A stretch of 46,202 nucleotides of DNA from Flavobacteriia bacterium. GTDB lineage: Bacteria > Bacteroidota > Bacteroidia > Flavobacteriales_D > Crocinitomicaceae. The DNA lies in NCBI GenBank assembly GCA_016178305.1, contig JACOTM010000066.1, forward strand, positions 1 through 46,202, in the 5' to 3' direction. Below are positions 26,526 through 35,200 of this stretch, piece after piece. The notes under the pieces are model-generated. The model made no database searches, was not told the origin of the DNA, and was given only the letters and a program-made list of their open reading frames with translations. Position numbers and translations under genes: made by a program. Numbering within the stretch: position 1 is the stretch's first letter; each line of letters begins with the position of its first letter.

Positions 26526-26945
26526 TTACTGTATTAATTTACCTGAAGCATCGTATAAAAAATCTTTTCCTTTGATTTCAATTTCATATTTAACGACTCC
26601 TTTATTGGTTGTTATTTTAGCAATTTCAGTAATTTTTTCTTTCAAATGATTTTTTCTGAAACTTTCCATAATGTTTTTAGGAAGTTCTTTTTCTGATATT
26701 TCCATTTCAGTTTCAAGAATAATTCCTTCTTTGCTAAGTAAAACAGAATGATCAACTTCTTTTAGCTCAAAGCTAGCTTCAAAATCAGTATTTTCTTTTT
26801 CCCACTTTACTTTTTTCACAGAAGGGTATTTTTTAGCAAATGCATTTTTTACTTCTTTAGGAACTTCACTTTCTTTGATTGTTTGTCCAAATGATGTTAG
26901 AGAAAGCATTATAATTGATACTACTGTTAATGTAATTAATTTCAT
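26526..26945 (-). CDS. PepSY-like periplasmic protein (BLIP-like fold)
   Basis: A 139-residue exported protein with a signal peptide to about residue 20 (SLTSFGQ). It resembles the PepSY-like beta-lactamase-inhibitor-fold proteins common in Bacteroidota: VPKEVKNAFAKKYPSVKKVK with a W following, then a second half-repeat ELPKNIMESFRKNHLKEKIT with VVKYEIEIKG and a final DASGKLIQ. Such proteins are usually encoded beside OmpR-type two-component systems, as here, and are suspected of sensing or buffering something in the periplasm; no activity is established for this one. The frame extends 14 codons upstream, but the ATG at 26945 gives the proper signal peptide and lies just after a -7 box. It is 66 bp from the kinase gene. 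Confidence 0.82.
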   Translation of the reverse strand: MKLITLTVVSIIMLSLTSFGQTIKESEVPKEVKNAFAKKYPSVKKVKWEKENTDFEASFELKEVDHSVLLSKEGIILETEMEISEKELPKNIMESFRKNHLKEKITEIAKITTNKGVVKYEIEIKGKDFLYDASGKLIQ

Positions 26946-26971
26946 ACGTATAAGTTTTAATTTATTTAAGT

Positions 26972-26979
26972 CAAATGTA
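26972..26979 (-). promoter_or_regulatory. -7 box for the PepSY-like gene
   Basis: The minus strand reads TACATTTG, an exact TAnnTTTG match, 26 nt before the ATG at 26945 and overlapping the longer in-frame extension. It supports the shorter start and separate expression from the kinase. Confidence 0.45.
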
Positions 26980-27011
26980 GAACTCAATTTTGAAGAAAAT
27001 CTGAATTTCGC

Positions 27012-28286
27012 TTAATTTTCAAAAATAATTTCAAAAATGTGGTATTGATTTTCAAAATAATATTTTATTTCCCAATGATTTCTATCAATAATTTTTTTGA
27101 TTATAGATAATCCTAAACCGTTTCCGTTTGGATTATTATGTGATTTTGAAAATCTTTCGAATAACTGATTCGTATTTAATTTATTATCATTACTTGAATT
27201 TTTAAATAATAAACGATTTTTTAAAATTTGAATTTCGATACGACCATATTCATGTGTGTGTTTAATTGCATTTTGAAATAAATTATTAATGACTATTTCA
27301 GTTAAAAGCATATTTGAATTTACCTTCATTTGATACTCCTGATGAAAATGAATTGTAATATTTTTTATTTCAGCTTGTTCTGTAAAAAAATCTAAATGTT
27401 TTTTAATTAATTTATTTACAAGAATAGGTTCCATTTTTTCAAACTGATTTGATTCTATTTTGGAAAGCAATAATAGATTCTTATTTAATTTATTAAATTT
27501 AGATACAACTAGATTAATTTTTCCGATATAATTTGCTTGTTCTAAAGTCAAATCAGGTTGTTGAATCAAAGAATCTAAATAGGATTGAATTATAGCTAAA
27601 GGTGTCTGTAATTCATGAGCTGCATTTTCAATAAATTCTTTTTGGCTTTGAAAAATTAGTAGATTATTTTTTATTAATTTAGTTATAGCATCATTTAACC
27701 GATGAAATTCTTCTATTTCAGAAGGCAAAAAATAGGGTTCCTTATGTTTATCTATTTCAAATTGTTCAATCTGTTTTAAGGTGTTATAAAAAGGTTCCCA
27801 AAGTTTTATTGATAATCGCTTTGTTATGAGATACATTCCCGTTAACAAAATTGTCAATGTAAGAGAAAATAAAATTAATACACTTAAAATTAAATCTTCA
27901 GATTCAATCAAATTAATTTTCAACACCAATACATAAGGTGTCTTTTCTATTTTTATTTTAGATTTTAAAACATGATATGGTTCATTTTCATTCGTTATCG
28001 CATCGTATTTGGTGGTAAAAAAAATGTTATTCTCTCTAAAAGTTTTGCTGTAAGGTATTATTTTACCATCCTTACTGATCTTATTCCAAACAACAATATC
28101 TATTTTAGACATTTTAGGCATTGTTAATTTGACAAATTCATTTCTTCTCAAGTACAAAGTCTCGTCAGCGTCTTCTAAATATAATTTTTCAGTTAAAAAA
28201 TAGAAAATTGGCGCGGAAATTATCAATACAATGAATGAGAAAACAAGGTATTTTTGAAGCGTACTTTGTAATAATTTTTTAGTCAT
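27012..28286 (-). CDS. Two-component sensor histidine kinase (HisKA/HATPase_c)
   Basis: A 424-residue sensor kinase with two transmembrane helices (about residues 12-32 and 130-155) enclosing a periplasmic domain of roughly 100 residues. A HisKA domain follows with His224 in the H-box FIENAAHELQTPLAIIQS, then a HATPase_c domain with the N-box NNLFQNAIKHTHEYG. The G1 segment is the reduced form FKNSSNDNKL often found in Bacteroidota kinases of this type, then FERFSKSH and the G2 motif GNGLGLSIIKKI. It partners with the response regulator that overlaps its start by 8 bp. The periplasmic domain has no match I know. The PepSY-like gene next door may produce its ligand or accessory, which is inference. 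Confidence 0.93.
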   Translation of the reverse strand: MTKKLLQSTLQKYLVFSFIVLIISAPIFYFLTEKLYLEDADETLYLRRNEFVKLTMPKMSKIDIVVWNKISKDGKIIPYSKTFRENNIFFTTKYDAITNENEPYHVLKSKIKIEKTPYVLVLKINLIESEDLILSVLILFSLTLTILLTGMYLITKRLSIKLWEPFYNTLKQIEQFEIDKHKEPYFLPSEIEEFHRLNDAITKLIKNNLLIFQSQKEFIENAAHELQTPLAIIQSYLDSLIQQPDLTLEQANYIGKINLVVSKFNKLNKNLLLLSKIESNQFEKMEPILVNKLIKKHLDFFTEQAEIKNITIHFHQEYQMKVNSNMLLTEIVINNLFQNAIKHTHEYGRIEIQILKNRLLFKNSSNDNKLNTNQLFERFSKSHNNPNGNGLGLSIIKKIIDRNHWEIKYYFENQYHIFEIIFEN

Positions 28287-28956
28287 TTTGCCATTTATAT
28301 CCTAATCCATAAACTGTTTTAATGTAATCTGTACAATGAGACTCGTTCAGCTTTTTCTTTAAATTTTTAATGTGTGCATAAATGAAATCATGGTTATCCA
28401 ACATGTCAGCCATATCTCCTGAAAGATGCTCCGCAATAGCACTTTTAGATAAAACTTTATTATTATTTCCGATTAAAAAAAGTAATAATTCAAATTCTTT
28501 CTTGGTTAAATCAATTTCAATCGTATGTACAAAAATACTTTTAGCTAACAGGTCAATTGAAATTTCATTGAATTGAATAATATTTGATCCCTTGAAGTTT
28601 TTACGTCGGATTAAAGCTTGAATTCGAACAAATAATTCCGAAAGATGAAAAGGTTTTGTTAAATAATCATCTGCTCCTTTTTGAAAGCATTCAATTCTAT
28701 TTTCAAGAGTTTCTTTGGCTGAAATGATGATTATACCGTCTGTTTTATGAATTTGTTTTAAATGATTTAATATTTCAATCCCATCACCATCCGGTAAATT
28801 TAAATCCAATAATACACAATCATAGTTATAGAAAGAAACCTTTTCAATTCCTGACTTATAATCATTTGCTATTTCACAAATAAAATCATTGGAAGATAAA
28901 TAGCTAGCAATTGATTTTGCTAATTCTACTTCATCTTCAATAATTAATATTTTCAT
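28279..28956 (-). CDS. OmpR-family response regulator
   Basis: A 225-residue DNA-binding response regulator. The receiver domain (residues 1-115) has acidic residues E7/D8, the phospho-acceptor Asp51 in DCVLLDLNLPDGDG, and the conserved Lys in DDYLTKPFHLSEL. The winged-helix domain (about 130-225) shows EIDLTKKEFELLLFLIGNNN, VLSKSAIAEHL and the C-terminal hairpin IKTVYGLGYKW. The acceptor residue and the lysine are intact, so it should be functional. Its stop overlaps the kinase start by 8 bp. Likely targets are the downstream PepSY-like gene and the barrel gene, judged only by proximity. The 135-bp gap upstream holds no recognisable -7 box of full quality. Confidence 0.95.
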   Translation of the reverse strand: MKILIIEDEVELAKSIASYLSSNDFICEIANDYKSGIEKVSFYNYDCVLLDLNLPDGDGIEILNHLKQIHKTDGIIIISAKETLENRIECFQKGADDYLTKPFHLSELFVRIQALIRRKNFKGSNIIQFNEISIDLLAKSIFVHTIEIDLTKKEFELLLFLIGNNNKVLSKSAIAEHLSGDMADMLDNHDFIYAHIKNLKKKLNESHCTDYIKTVYGLGYKWQND

Positions 28957-29091
28957 TTTGTAAAATTAACTTTCAATTCTGAATAAAATCTGAATTTTAG
29001 CGTTTAGAAACACCTGTGCTTCATAATTTCTACTAGCAAATGAATAGAACACAAAATTTCGCTATTAATGAATTAATCAAGCTTTTTTTAA

Positions 29092-32000
29092 TTAGTCTGC
29101 TTTCCAATTCTGATCGGCACCTTTTATATAAGGTAATTGAATCTCTTGTAATTGTTTTTCAATTTGTTCTATTATTTGAATTTGTTCATTCAATTTGGCT
29201 CTAAAAATAGTCAGTTCCTCTTTTGTAATTGCTATATTGTTACGTTGCGTATTCGTAACAGAAGTTGTTGTTTCAAATAGTTGATATTCAACCGTACCAA
29301 AACGGTTTAAAATACTCGGCGGAGTTTCAAATTCTCGATGCATTACAACTGGGTCACCATAAAGCATAATGGCACATTCTTCTATTTTCTGTTGAATTAC
29401 TTTCGTTTGCTCAATCAACTTTAGAGGTGCATTTGGGTAATTTATTAACGCATAATTTATTAATTCTAATTTCTGTTCTGTTTCCTCCATCAACTTTTCA
29501 CTTCCAGCTAAATTTCTTTTTAATTCTGAAACATCTTTTCTAAAATTCGCTAATTCTTCATTCATCTGTGGAGTTGACATTGCCGGAAACAACGATTTAA
29601 CTTTGAATTTTGTCGGTTCAATTATTTTTTCTGATACACCATTATTTAACAAATATACTTCAACGGTATATTCGCCTTCACTCACTAAAAAACCATCATC
29701 TGCACTTTCATATCTTCCAGGTGTAGATTTTGAAATTTTTATTGCAGATGTTGTTTCTGTTCTTAAATTCCAATTAATTCGAGAAATTCCTTTAGAAGGG
29801 GCAGTCAATAAACGTTTTATTTCTTTATTTGATTTATCTTTAATTATCCAAATTAGTTTTGCCGCTTCTTCATGTTCTTCTTTTCTGATTTCATCAAATG
29901 TTGGATAAAAAACATCTTTCTTTTCACTTTCTAATTTCTGTTCAGTTTCTTGACGTTTTTCTTTTAAAGATTTTTCTATTTCTTTGATATAAATAGAAAA
30001 TGTAGCTCCAAAAACTGGATTTTCAGCAGACCATAAATCAGCACCTTGCGATCCTGTTCCTGTTAAACCTAAAGGTGCAGAAGGAACATAAAGCAGTGCC
30101 TCTTTTACAGGAAATAAATAAACAAATAATAAATTTGGATCAATAAAATCTTGACGAACACAATAAACAGAACCTCTTACAGGTAAATTTCCTGAAATTG
30201 AAACCCAAGTTTTTCCTTTGTCAGAAGTTTTAAATAAATAAGGCTTAAAATCTCCTGAACGGTGATTATTAAATACGGCAAATGCTACATTTTGATCGTG
30301 CAAAGACGTTGAAATCATATTGACTCTCGTATTTGAAGGCACATTCGTAAAAGTTGTATATTTTGTCCATGTAGCACCATCATTTTCTGAAACTTGAATA
30401 CAACCATCATCTGTTCCTGCGTATAGCAATCCTTTCATTTTTGGTGACTCGTCCAAGGCAATAATGTTACCGTAAATAGTTGTAGATGCATTTTTCATTA
30501 CAGCATCCATAGACCATACTTGCCCCATTACTTTTAATTTATTTCGGTCAATTTGTTGCGTCAAATCTGGTGAAATAGTTTTCCAATCATCTCCTTTGTT
30601 AGTACTTTTAAAAACTTTATTTGCAGCGAAATAGATTGTTTTTGAATCATGTGGTGATATTAAAAGAGGAGCATCCCAGTTCCATCTATATCCTACTTCA
30701 TTTTTCCCTGGTAAAGGCTGAATTGTTACTTTCTCTCCTGTAATTGTATTGTAGCGAACTAAACCTCCATATTGAGATTCAGCATAGGCAACAGTTGGAT
30801 CAGTTGGATCAATAGCAGATTCAAATCCATCACCACCATTGGTTATGTACCAATCACTATTCAAAATACCTGCATTGTTGATTGTTGCGGATGGCCCTCC
30901 CATAGAATTATTATCTTGTGTACCACCATAAATGTTATAAAAAGGAGCCTTATTATCCGTTGCAACTTTATAAAATTGAATAATCGGAAGGTTCGCAAAA
31001 TATTTCCAATCTTTTGCATGATTAAATGTTTCATATAAACCACCATCACAACCAACTAACCAATGATCGGAATCATTCGGATTAATCCAAATACAGTGAT
31101 TGTCAACATGTTTTTTATCTTCTCCTGTAGCAACAATTGTTTTCCCTCCATCGACAGTATGATGTAACCATGTATCCATCACAAATACTTTATCTTTATT
31201 GGAATTGTCACAAATAATTTCTTGATAATAATTTCCGCTTGTTGAGAAACCTGACATTTTCGACCAAGATTCGCCTTTGTTTGTTGAACGAAAAAATCCG
31301 CCTTTATCATTCTTTCCTTCGATGATTGCATAAATATAATTTTCATCGACAGGTGAAACAGAAATACCAATTCGACCCATTTCGCCTTTTGGCAAGCCTG
31401 CATTAATTTCTCTCCAAGTTTTACCTCCATCAATTGATTTGTAAATTGTAGATTCAGGTCCTCCGCCAACATAAGTCCATTCATGTCTTCGACGTTGATG
31501 AGTTGCGGCGTATAAAATTGATGGATTTTTAGGGTCAATTGCAATTTCAGACACACCTGTTTCATCCGATATAAATAAAGTTCTCTCCCACGTTTTTCCT
31601 CCATCAGTTGTTTTATAAACCCCTCTTTCGCCACCTTTACTCCAAACAGGACCATAAGCTGCTACCCAAACTGTATTTTCATCTGTAGGGTGTATAATAA
31701 TATTACCAATATGCTCACTTAATTTCAAGCCCATGTTCGTAAAAGATTTCCCTCCATCCAACGATTTATAAACACCATCTCCATAAGAAACTGCACGTTG
31801 GTTATTATTTTCTCCAGAACCTACCCAAACAGTACTCGGGTTTGAAGGAGCTAATTCAACACAAGCAACTGAAAATGAACCATAATTATCAAAAATTGGA
31901 GAAAAACTTGTTCCATGATTTGTTGTTTTCCACACGCCTCCTGAAGCTGCCGCAACATACCAAACATTTTGATTAGACGGATGTACTGCTAAATCAACAA

Positions 32001-32163
32001 TTCTTCCAGAAGTTAACGCTGGACCAACAAGTCTGAAACTAAGTCCATCAGTAAGTGAATTATCAATTTCAGGATTTTTAGGAACTATTGCTTGATTTTT
32101 TTGAGCAGAAACAATACTATTGAATAAGCTTAAACAAACGATAAATACAAGTATATTTTTCAT
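29092..32163 (-). CDS. Large exported Asp-box (BNR/VPS10-like) beta-propeller protein
   Basis: A 1023-residue exported protein with a signal peptide ending near residue 20 (IVSAQ). Residues 40-720 form repeated blades carrying at least seven clear Asp-box motifs (S/T-x-D-x-G-x-T/S-W/F), for example SLDGGKSF, TTDGGKTW, SIDGGKTW, SENDGATW and TSDKGKTW, so a two-propeller, sortilin/VPS10-like arrangement is likely. The final 300 residues contain a beta-domain and a helical, Glu/Lys-rich stretch (about 860-1000). I see no catalytic sialidase arginine triad and no T9SS C-terminal sorting domain, so it is probably a periplasmic or surface-associated binding or assembly protein. Proteins of this type are often annotated as glycosyl hydrolases, which I consider unsupported here. 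Divergent from the porE-like gene. Confidence 0.85.
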   Translation of the reverse strand: MKNILVFIVCLSLFNSIVSAQKNQAIVPKNPEIDNSLTDGLSFRLVGPALTSGRIVDLAVHPSNQNVWYVAAASGGVWKTTNHGTSFSPIFDNYGSFSVACVELAPSNPSTVWVGSGENNNQRAVSYGDGVYKSLDGGKSFTNMGLKLSEHIGNIIIHPTDENTVWVAAYGPVWSKGGERGVYKTTDGGKTWERTLFISDETGVSEIAIDPKNPSILYAATHQRRRHEWTYVGGGPESTIYKSIDGGKTWREINAGLPKGEMGRIGISVSPVDENYIYAIIEGKNDKGGFFRSTNKGESWSKMSGFSTSGNYYQEIICDNSNKDKVFVMDTWLHHTVDGGKTIVATGEDKKHVDNHCIWINPNDSDHWLVGCDGGLYETFNHAKDWKYFANLPIIQFYKVATDNKAPFYNIYGGTQDNNSMGGPSATINNAGILNSDWYITNGGDGFESAIDPTDPTVAYAESQYGGLVRYNTITGEKVTIQPLPGKNEVGYRWNWDAPLLISPHDSKTIYFAANKVFKSTNKGDDWKTISPDLTQQIDRNKLKVMGQVWSMDAVMKNASTTIYGNIIALDESPKMKGLLYAGTDDGCIQVSENDGATWTKYTTFTNVPSNTRVNMISTSLHDQNVAFAVFNNHRSGDFKPYLFKTSDKGKTWVSISGNLPVRGSVYCVRQDFIDPNLLFVYLFPVKEALLYVPSAPLGLTGTGSQGADLWSAENPVFGATFSIYIKEIEKSLKEKRQETEQKLESEKKDVFYPTFDEIRKEEHEEAAKLIWIIKDKSNKEIKRLLTAPSKGISRINWNLRTETTSAIKISKSTPGRYESADDGFLVSEGEYTVEVYLLNNGVSEKIIEPTKFKVKSLFPAMSTPQMNEELANFRKDVSELKRNLAGSEKLMEETEQKLELINYALINYPNAPLKLIEQTKVIQQKIEECAIMLYGDPVVMHREFETPPSILNRFGTVEYQLFETTTSVTNTQRNNIAITKEELTIFRAKLNEQIQIIEQIEKQLQEIQLPYIKGADQNWKAD

Positions 32164-32357
32164 AATTAATTTTGTAAAAAATGAAATTTATAGAAATCAT
32201 TTTAAGGCATCTACAAATTACATGAATTTTATTTGGTACGAATTTACATTTTTATTTGAAAAGAATTCAAAATATCATTTAAAAGGAAAAACGATAAAAA
32301 ATTATAGGAGTTCAATTTTAAGGATACTTTATTCTTAAAATTTGTTCTGAATAAAGT

Positions 32358-32386
32358 GTAACTTTTTACTGTTTTTTTCGATATAG
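32358..32386 (+). promoter_or_regulatory. Putative ECF-type promoter upstream of the porE-like gene (shared T9SS element)
   Basis: GTAACTTTTTACTGT at 32358-32372 and CGATATAG at 32379-32386, with 16 nt between the C of GTAAC and the CG. It matches the elements before porP (GTAACCTTTTAGTGT, CGTTATAG) and gldJ (GTAACTTTTATTGT, CGTTAATATAG). It lies 54 nt before the ATG at 32440. Confidence 0.5.
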
Positions 32387-32439
32387 ATGAATGGGTATGG
32401 TTTTTGTTTATACCTCAAACATTCAACAAATTAGTGTTT

Positions 32440-34650
32440 ATGTCTAAATTTTACATTGTTTTTTTAAGCTTGATGGCGTTTTCAACGACATTAGTAGCTC
32501 AAACAGAAGATGAAGCTTGTTTACATCATAAAAAAAAAATATTAAAACTAATCGAAGCCGGGAAAAATGCTTCAGATGCACCGACAGCAATTGCTAATTT
32601 CAATAAAGCAATCGATGAAAATTCCGACAATGCCACACCGTATTATGAATATGCAATGTATGCATTTGAAAGTGGATCTAAATATTATGAAAAAAATCCA
32701 AACCCTGCTATGGGAGATAAAAGTTTTCAGAAATCTAAAGAAATGTTTTTAAAGACCTTAGAGAAATGTTCTGATTTTCACGCAAATTGCTTTTATTATT
32801 TGGGGGTTATCAATTATTCTCAAAAAAACATGGAGGAAGCTATCAAATGGTTTGGAGAATTTAAAAAATTCAAAAGTTCAAATAACGACAGATACCCAGC
32901 TGATTACGATAAAAAAATTGCTGACATTAATGAAATTCTACCGGACTTAAAAAATGAAGTTGAATTAAAAACAAATCAAGTTCCCTTTAATCCGTCAATG
33001 GTAAAAAATGTAAGTTCCAAAAATGACGAATATTTCCCTATGATTTCTCCTGATAATGAAATTATGTTTTTTACGAGAAAAGATACTGTCGATAAAATGA
33101 ATACTGGTGTAAACACAGTTGTATATGAAAATTTTACCTTATCCTTTCGAACAAATGTCTCTGAATTATTTAGTAATGGAAAAGCATTATCTAAACCTTT
33201 CAATGATGGTAGTTTCTCAAGTTATGGCGCGGCAACAATGTCTGTCGATAATAAAGAAATGATTTTTTGTGCTTGCCAAGAAATAACCGTTCAAACAGCT
33301 ACAGGACCTCAACCTTACAAAAATTGTGATTTATATAGAACTGAATATGAACGAACAGGAGCTGGTGGAAATGATTACACTTGGACACAGCCTGAAAATT
33401 TAGGAACAGGAATTAATACACAAAATGGGTGGGAAGGTCAACCGACATTATCTGCTGATGGACAAACACTTTTTTATACCGTTCTAAGACCCAATAATAC
33501 TACTGATAATGATATTTGGACCGCTCAAAAAATGCCTAATGGAAAATGGGGAAATTTCAAACCTTTTATTCATAATACATCCGGGAAAGATAAAAGCCCT
33601 TTTTTACACCAAGATAGTGAAACTTTGTATTTCGTTTCAGCCGTTTCAGATAAGCGAAAAGGTGTGGGGGGATTAGATATTTTTTATACACGTTGGGATG
33701 CTGAATATAAAAATCCAGATGGTTCTAAAGGAAATTGGGGGACGCCCAAAAACATTGGATACCCTATTAACACAGAAGCAGATGAATTAGGTATTTTTGT
33801 TTCTACTGATGGAACTTTAGCGTATTATTCTTCTCGACAAGGAGGAAATTGGAATATTTATTCTTTTGAATTGTATGAAGAAGCCCGTCCAACAGGTGTA
33901 ACTATTTTGAAAGGTGAACTGAAAGATGAAAATGGTAATCCAATTGAAGGAGCTGAAATTGAAGTAGCTTATGAAGGAACGGGGGAAGTTACCAAAATTA
34001 AAGTGAACGGGAATGATGGTAAATATGCTACCGTTGTAAAAAACAACACGCATCATGATGTCATGGTAACTGTTAAAAAAGAAGGTTATGCATTTGATTC
34101 AAAAGTAATCACTAAAGAAGAATTGGAAAAAACTCAAGCGGTTCCATTAACACCTAAAGTGGAGCCTGTAACTAATAAAACAGAAACAAATCCTACAAAA
34201 ACAAATAATGAGGAAGAAATAGTTGCTACTTTAAGAGAAACAAAAAAACCGAATGATGTTTCAATACGAGCTAATAATTTAGTAGTTAAAGAGATTAAAG
34301 TCGGAGAAGCTTATACTATTAATGATATTCTTTTCGCTACAAACTCATACGCATTAAACGAAAGATCTAAATTTATACTAAAACAATTTGCTTCATTCTT
34401 GAAAGAAAATCCAAATGTAACCATTATGATTCAAGGACATACAGATGATCAAGGAGATGATAAGCAAAATTTATTATTATCCGATGGTCGTGCGAATGCT
34501 GTTAAATTATTTTTGATTGCATGTGGTATAGAATCTTCAAGACTATCTTCTAAAGGTTTTGGAGAAACATTGCCTAAAGTTGAAAATACATCCGAATTAA
34601 ATAGAGCTAAAAACAGACGTACTGATTTTGTAATTGAAAAAATTAATTAA
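32440..34650 (+). CDS. porE: PorE-like T9SS protein: TPR, PD40 propeller, CRD and OmpA domains
   Basis: A 736-residue exported protein with the four-part layout known for Porphyromonas PorE, which anchors the T9SS to peptidoglycan. A signal peptide (to about residue 22, TTLVAQ) is followed by TPR-like helices (about 30-165) and PD40 beta-propeller blades (about 180-480; YFPMISPDNEIMFFTRKD, QPTLSADGQTLFYT, DELGIFVSTDGTLAYYSSRQ). A carboxypeptidase-regulatory-like domain (about 485-560; LKGELKDENGNPIEGAEIEV) and an OmpA C-terminal domain (about 627-736; MIQGHTDDQGDDKQNLLLSD) complete it. The frame extends 12 codons upstream from a TTG, but the ATG at 32440 gives the proper signal peptide. This architecture has several paralogues in most Bacteroidota, so orthology to PorE is likely rather than certain. 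The shared upstream element supports a T9SS role. Confidence 0.78.
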   Translation: MSKFYIVFLSLMAFSTTLVAQTEDEACLHHKKKILKLIEAGKNASDAPTAIANFNKAIDENSDNATPYYEYAMYAFESGSKYYEKNPNPAMGDKSFQKSKEMFLKTLEKCSDFHANCFYYLGVINYSQKNMEEAIKWFGEFKKFKSSNNDRYPADYDKKIADINEILPDLKNEVELKTNQVPFNPSMVKNVSSKNDEYFPMISPDNEIMFFTRKDTVDKMNTGVNTVVYENFTLSFRTNVSELFSNGKALSKPFNDGSFSSYGAATMSVDNKEMIFCACQEITVQTATGPQPYKNCDLYRTEYERTGAGGNDYTWTQPENLGTGINTQNGWEGQPTLSADGQTLFYTVLRPNNTTDNDIWTAQKMPNGKWGNFKPFIHNTSGKDKSPFLHQDSETLYFVSAVSDKRKGVGGLDIFYTRWDAEYKNPDGSKGNWGTPKNIGYPINTEADELGIFVSTDGTLAYYSSRQGGNWNIYSFELYEEARPTGVTILKGELKDENGNPIEGAEIEVAYEGTGEVTKIKVNGNDGKYATVVKNNTHHDVMVTVKKEGYAFDSKVITKEELEKTQAVPLTPKVEPVTNKTETNPTKTNNEEEIVATLRETKKPNDVSIRANNLVVKEIKVGEAYTINDILFATNSYALNERSKFILKQFASFLKENPNVTIMIQGHTDDQGDDKQNLLLSDGRANAVKLFLIACGIESSRLSSKGFGETLPKVENTSELNRAKNRRTDFVIEKIN

Positions 34651-34771
34651 AATAATCCAAAATACATTTTTACATTTGAATTAATTATTTAGTTATCTCT
34701 AAGATTCATTACAAATACGATGAGCTAAAATTTCACTACAAATCTAAGATTTTATATTATTTTCCAATCAA

Positions 34772-35200
34772 TTACAATTTCTTAAACATTTCATAATGTT
34801 GCAATACATCAAATAATTTGTAAGATTCTCTGATCAACGAATAATCTAATTTTTTATAGAATTCTAAGGCATAATCTCTTGCATGTAACACCATTTTGGT
34901 ATATCCTTTTGCCCTTCCCTCCTTTTCTACTTCCGCCATTATTAATTTCCCGTAGCCTTTTCCTTGTGCTTCTTTTGAAACCGCAACAAACCGTACTTGG
35001 CAAGTTGAAAAATCGACCTCATCCAAACGAGCTATTGCCATTAGTTTCATCGTATCGTACAAAGCAAAATGCAAACCTATTAAATCTCCTTCATTTCGTT
35101 CACTACCAAGCGGTTGATTCAATGGTTTTCGAAGTACATCATAACGAAGTGCATAATATGCATTCCACTCAATTTCAGTTTTAGGAGATCTTATTTCCAT
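34772..35200 (-). CDS. GNAT-family N-acetyltransferase
   Basis: A 142-residue cytoplasmic acyl-CoA-dependent acetyltransferase of the GNAT fold. The acetyl-CoA-binding motif A is visible as VRFVAVSKEAQGKGYGKLIM, with the Q-x-K-G-x-G pyrophosphate loop. The N-terminal YYALRYDVLRKPL and the C-terminal DYALEFYKKLDY are also standard for the family. The N-terminal pattern resembles ElaA-like members. The substrate cannot be told. It is the last gene of a four-gene run, and its start overlaps the CoA-transferase stop by 10 bp, so it is translationally coupled. Confidence 0.88.
   Translation of the reverse strand: MEIRSPKTEIEWNAYYALRYDVLRKPLNQPLGSERNEGDLIGLHFALYDTMKLMAIARLDEVDFSTCQVRFVAVSKEAQGKGYGKLIMAEVEKEGRAKGYTKMVLHARDYALEFYKKLDYSLIRESYKLFDVLQHYEMFKKL

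Noticed and set aside
29092-29400. T9SS sorting domain at the end of the Asp-box protein
   Set aside because: The C-terminus is helical and Glu/Lys-rich without the GVY-type strand motifs of sorting domains.
31179-31655. 158-codon minus-strand frame inside the Asp-box gene
   Set aside because: It is another frame of the repeat region, and the Asp-box motifs belong to the longer frame.
32120-32338. 72-codon plus-strand frame between the Asp-box and PorE-like genes
   Set aside because: It begins inside the opposite gene, has a biased AT-driven composition and lacks any promoter box or recognisable pattern.
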